Source: Pseudomonadota bacterium
GTDB taxonomy: Bacteria > Pseudomonadota > Alphaproteobacteria > Rhizobiales > Hyphomicrobiaceae
Direction: 5' to 3'
Assembly: GCA_021813195.1 (NCBI GenBank)
Contig: JAKALI010000230.1
Location: 1 to 6,704, forward strand
Length of the DNA stretch: 6,704 bases
The position numbers and the translations under genes are program-made. Shown here piece by piece: positions 5,653 to 6,704 of this stretch (positions are counted from its first letter, which is position 1; every line of letters begins with the position of its first letter). Under the pieces are notes generated by a model. It saw nothing but the letters and a program-made list of their open reading frames with translations, was not told the origin of the DNA and did not search any database.

Positions 5653-6704
5653 TCAGGCTTTCACGCGCTGCATGGTTGGATCGTAAAGCGGCTCTAAGAA
5701 GACGTTGGCCGGGACACGGTCCGTCGCCACTTCGAGCTCATAGCGCCCGGAGAGAACCATGTCACGGTCGACGCCATGTTCGGGATCACGGATGTAACCA
5801 TAACCGATGGAACGGCCGATCGTGTAGCCGAACCCACCGCTTGCCAACCACCCGACACGCCGACCGTTGCGATAAATCGTCTCGCGCCCCAACAGGATGA
5901 CGGATGGATCGGTGACGAAGCCCGCGAGCAACCTCGGCAAGGGCTTGGCAGCCTGCGCCTCAAGGGCACGGCGGCCTTGGAAATCACGGTTGGTTTTGAG
6001 TTTGACGGCCCAGCCAAGACCCGCGACGAGGGGCGAATGATCGGGACCAATCTCGACCCCCCACGCGCGATACCCTTTCTCGAGGCGCAGGCTCTCGATA
6101 GCGCGATATCCTGCATTCGCGATGCCGTGCGCCGATCCAGACGCCATGATCGCCTGGTAGACCGTAACCGCAAATTCCACCGGGATATGTAGCTCCCAGC
6201 CCAATTCGCCGACGTACGTGACACGCAACGCAAGCAGCGGCGCGCCCGCAATCTCAACCGCGCGGATGCGTCCGAAGGGGAACGCTTCATTCGACAGATC
6301 GCTGTCGCACAATGGCTGCAAAACATCGCGCGCGCGCGGTCCCATCACGGACAAGACGGCATGGGCTGAGGTGACATCGCGGATGGTTGCATCAAGACCC
6401 TCAGGAATGGAACGCTTGATCCAGTCGAAGTCGTGAGTCGCAAATCCTGTTCCTGTGACGACGTAATATTCTGTTTCCGATAGGCGCCCGACGGTCAGAT
6501 CGCACTCGATACCGCCGCGCTCGTTGAGCATTTGTGTGTAGATGAGATGCCCTGGCGGCTTAGCGACATCATTCGCGGCGATCCAGGAGAGTGCAGCTTC
6601 TGCATCGCGCCCGCTTACCATGAACTTCGCAAACGATGTCTGATCGAACACCGCCACGCGCTCACGGGTTGCGCGATGTTCACGCCCGACAGCTTCGAAC
6701 CAAT
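5653..6704 (-). CDS. GcvT-like folate-binding C-terminal part of a dimethylglycine/sarcosine dehydrogenase-family flavoprotein (5' truncated by window edge)
   Basis: The frame is open to the right edge and gives 349 residues before the TGA at 5653. The fragment begins WFEAVGREHRATRER and continues VAVFDQTSFAKF, the junction at which the dimethylglycine/sarcosine dehydrogenase family passes into its aminomethyltransferase (GcvT) domain. Other family marks are MLNERGGIECDLTV, TYVGELGWELHIP and SLRLEKGYRAWG, with HSPLVAGLGWAVKL shortly after. From about 250 on comes the GcvT C-terminal barrel (WLASGGFGYTIGRSIGYGY). These enzymes demethylate N-methylated glycines at an FAD in the N-terminal part, outside this window, and pass the C1 unit to tetrahydrofolate at the GcvT part. 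The exact substrate cannot be told from here. A stand-alone aminomethyltransferase is less likely because the WFEAVGREHRA lead-in is typical of the fusion enzymes. A GTG at 6657 is an internal valine. Confidence 0.88.
   Translation of the reverse strand, partial: WFEAVGREHRATRERVAVFDQTSFAKFMVSGRDAEAALSWIAANDVAKPPGHLIYTQMLNERGGIECDLTVGRLSETEYYVVTGTGFATHDFDWIKRSIPEGLDATIRDVTSAHAVLSVMGPRARDVLQPLCDSDLSNEAFPFGRIRAVEIAGAPLLALRVTYVGELGWELHIPVEFAVTVYQAIMASGSAHGIANAGYRAIESLRLEKGYRAWGVEIGPDHSPLVAGLGWAVKLKTNRDFQGRRALEAQAAKPLPRLLAGFVTDPSVILLGRETIYRNGRRVGWLASGGFGYTIGRSIGYGYIRDPEHGVDRDMVLSGRYELEVATDRVPANVFLEPLYDPTMQRVKA

Noticed and set aside
1..6704. Mobile element, CRISPR array, tRNA, riboswitch, phage or defence system
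   Set aside because: I saw no transposase or integrase, no regularly spaced repeats, no tRNA-like cloverleaf and no defence-type domains. The window is dense with ordinary chromosomal genes.

Overview
This 6.7 kb window looks like a chromosomal core-gene region of an alphaproteobacterium, most likely order Hyphomicrobiales and perhaps Hyphomicrobium-like. The basis is moderately high GC, the short-form HisG paired with HisZ, the rplY-pth-ychF order common in this class, a DUF3297 gene after ychF, and CTTGxx-17-CTATAw-type promoter sequence. The genus is inference from gene content only.

Layout. (1) Left edge, plus strand: the 3' end of hisZ (3-389) overlaps hisG (386-1084) by ATGA. Together they encode the hetero-octameric ATP phosphoribosyltransferase that starts histidine synthesis. 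(2) From 1096 to 5480 everything is on the minus strand. In transcription order it reads rplY (ribosomal protein L25), pth (peptidyl-tRNA hydrolase), an unrecognised membrane-anchored protein, a secreted Kazal-type protease-inhibitor-like protein, ychF (translation-linked P-loop ATPase/GTPase) and a DUF3297 gene. hisG and the DUF3297 gene converge with only 11 bases between their stop codons. (3) Right edge, minus strand: the C-terminal part of a dimethylglycine/sarcosine dehydrogenase-family flavoprotein (GcvT-like folate-binding domains, 5653-6704), running off the window.

How the genes work together. rplY, pth and ychF form a translation cluster: a 5S rRNA-binding ribosomal protein, an enzyme that recycles peptidyl-tRNA, and a ribosome-associated ATPase. 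A good candidate promoter lies about 85 bases upstream of rplY. A strong hairpin separates rplY from pth, and a weaker inverted repeat follows pth. A second candidate -10 element precedes the unrecognised membrane protein, so the two envelope genes may form their own transcription unit placed inside the translation cluster.

No mobile element, CRISPR array, tRNA, rRNA or phage gene is visible, and no stretch over 300 bases lacks a gene. Most of the window is ordinary. The parts most worth a second look are the two-gene exported module (2615-3766) between pth and ychF, the histone-H1-like Ala/Lys/Pro tail on L25, and the long charged tail on Pth.
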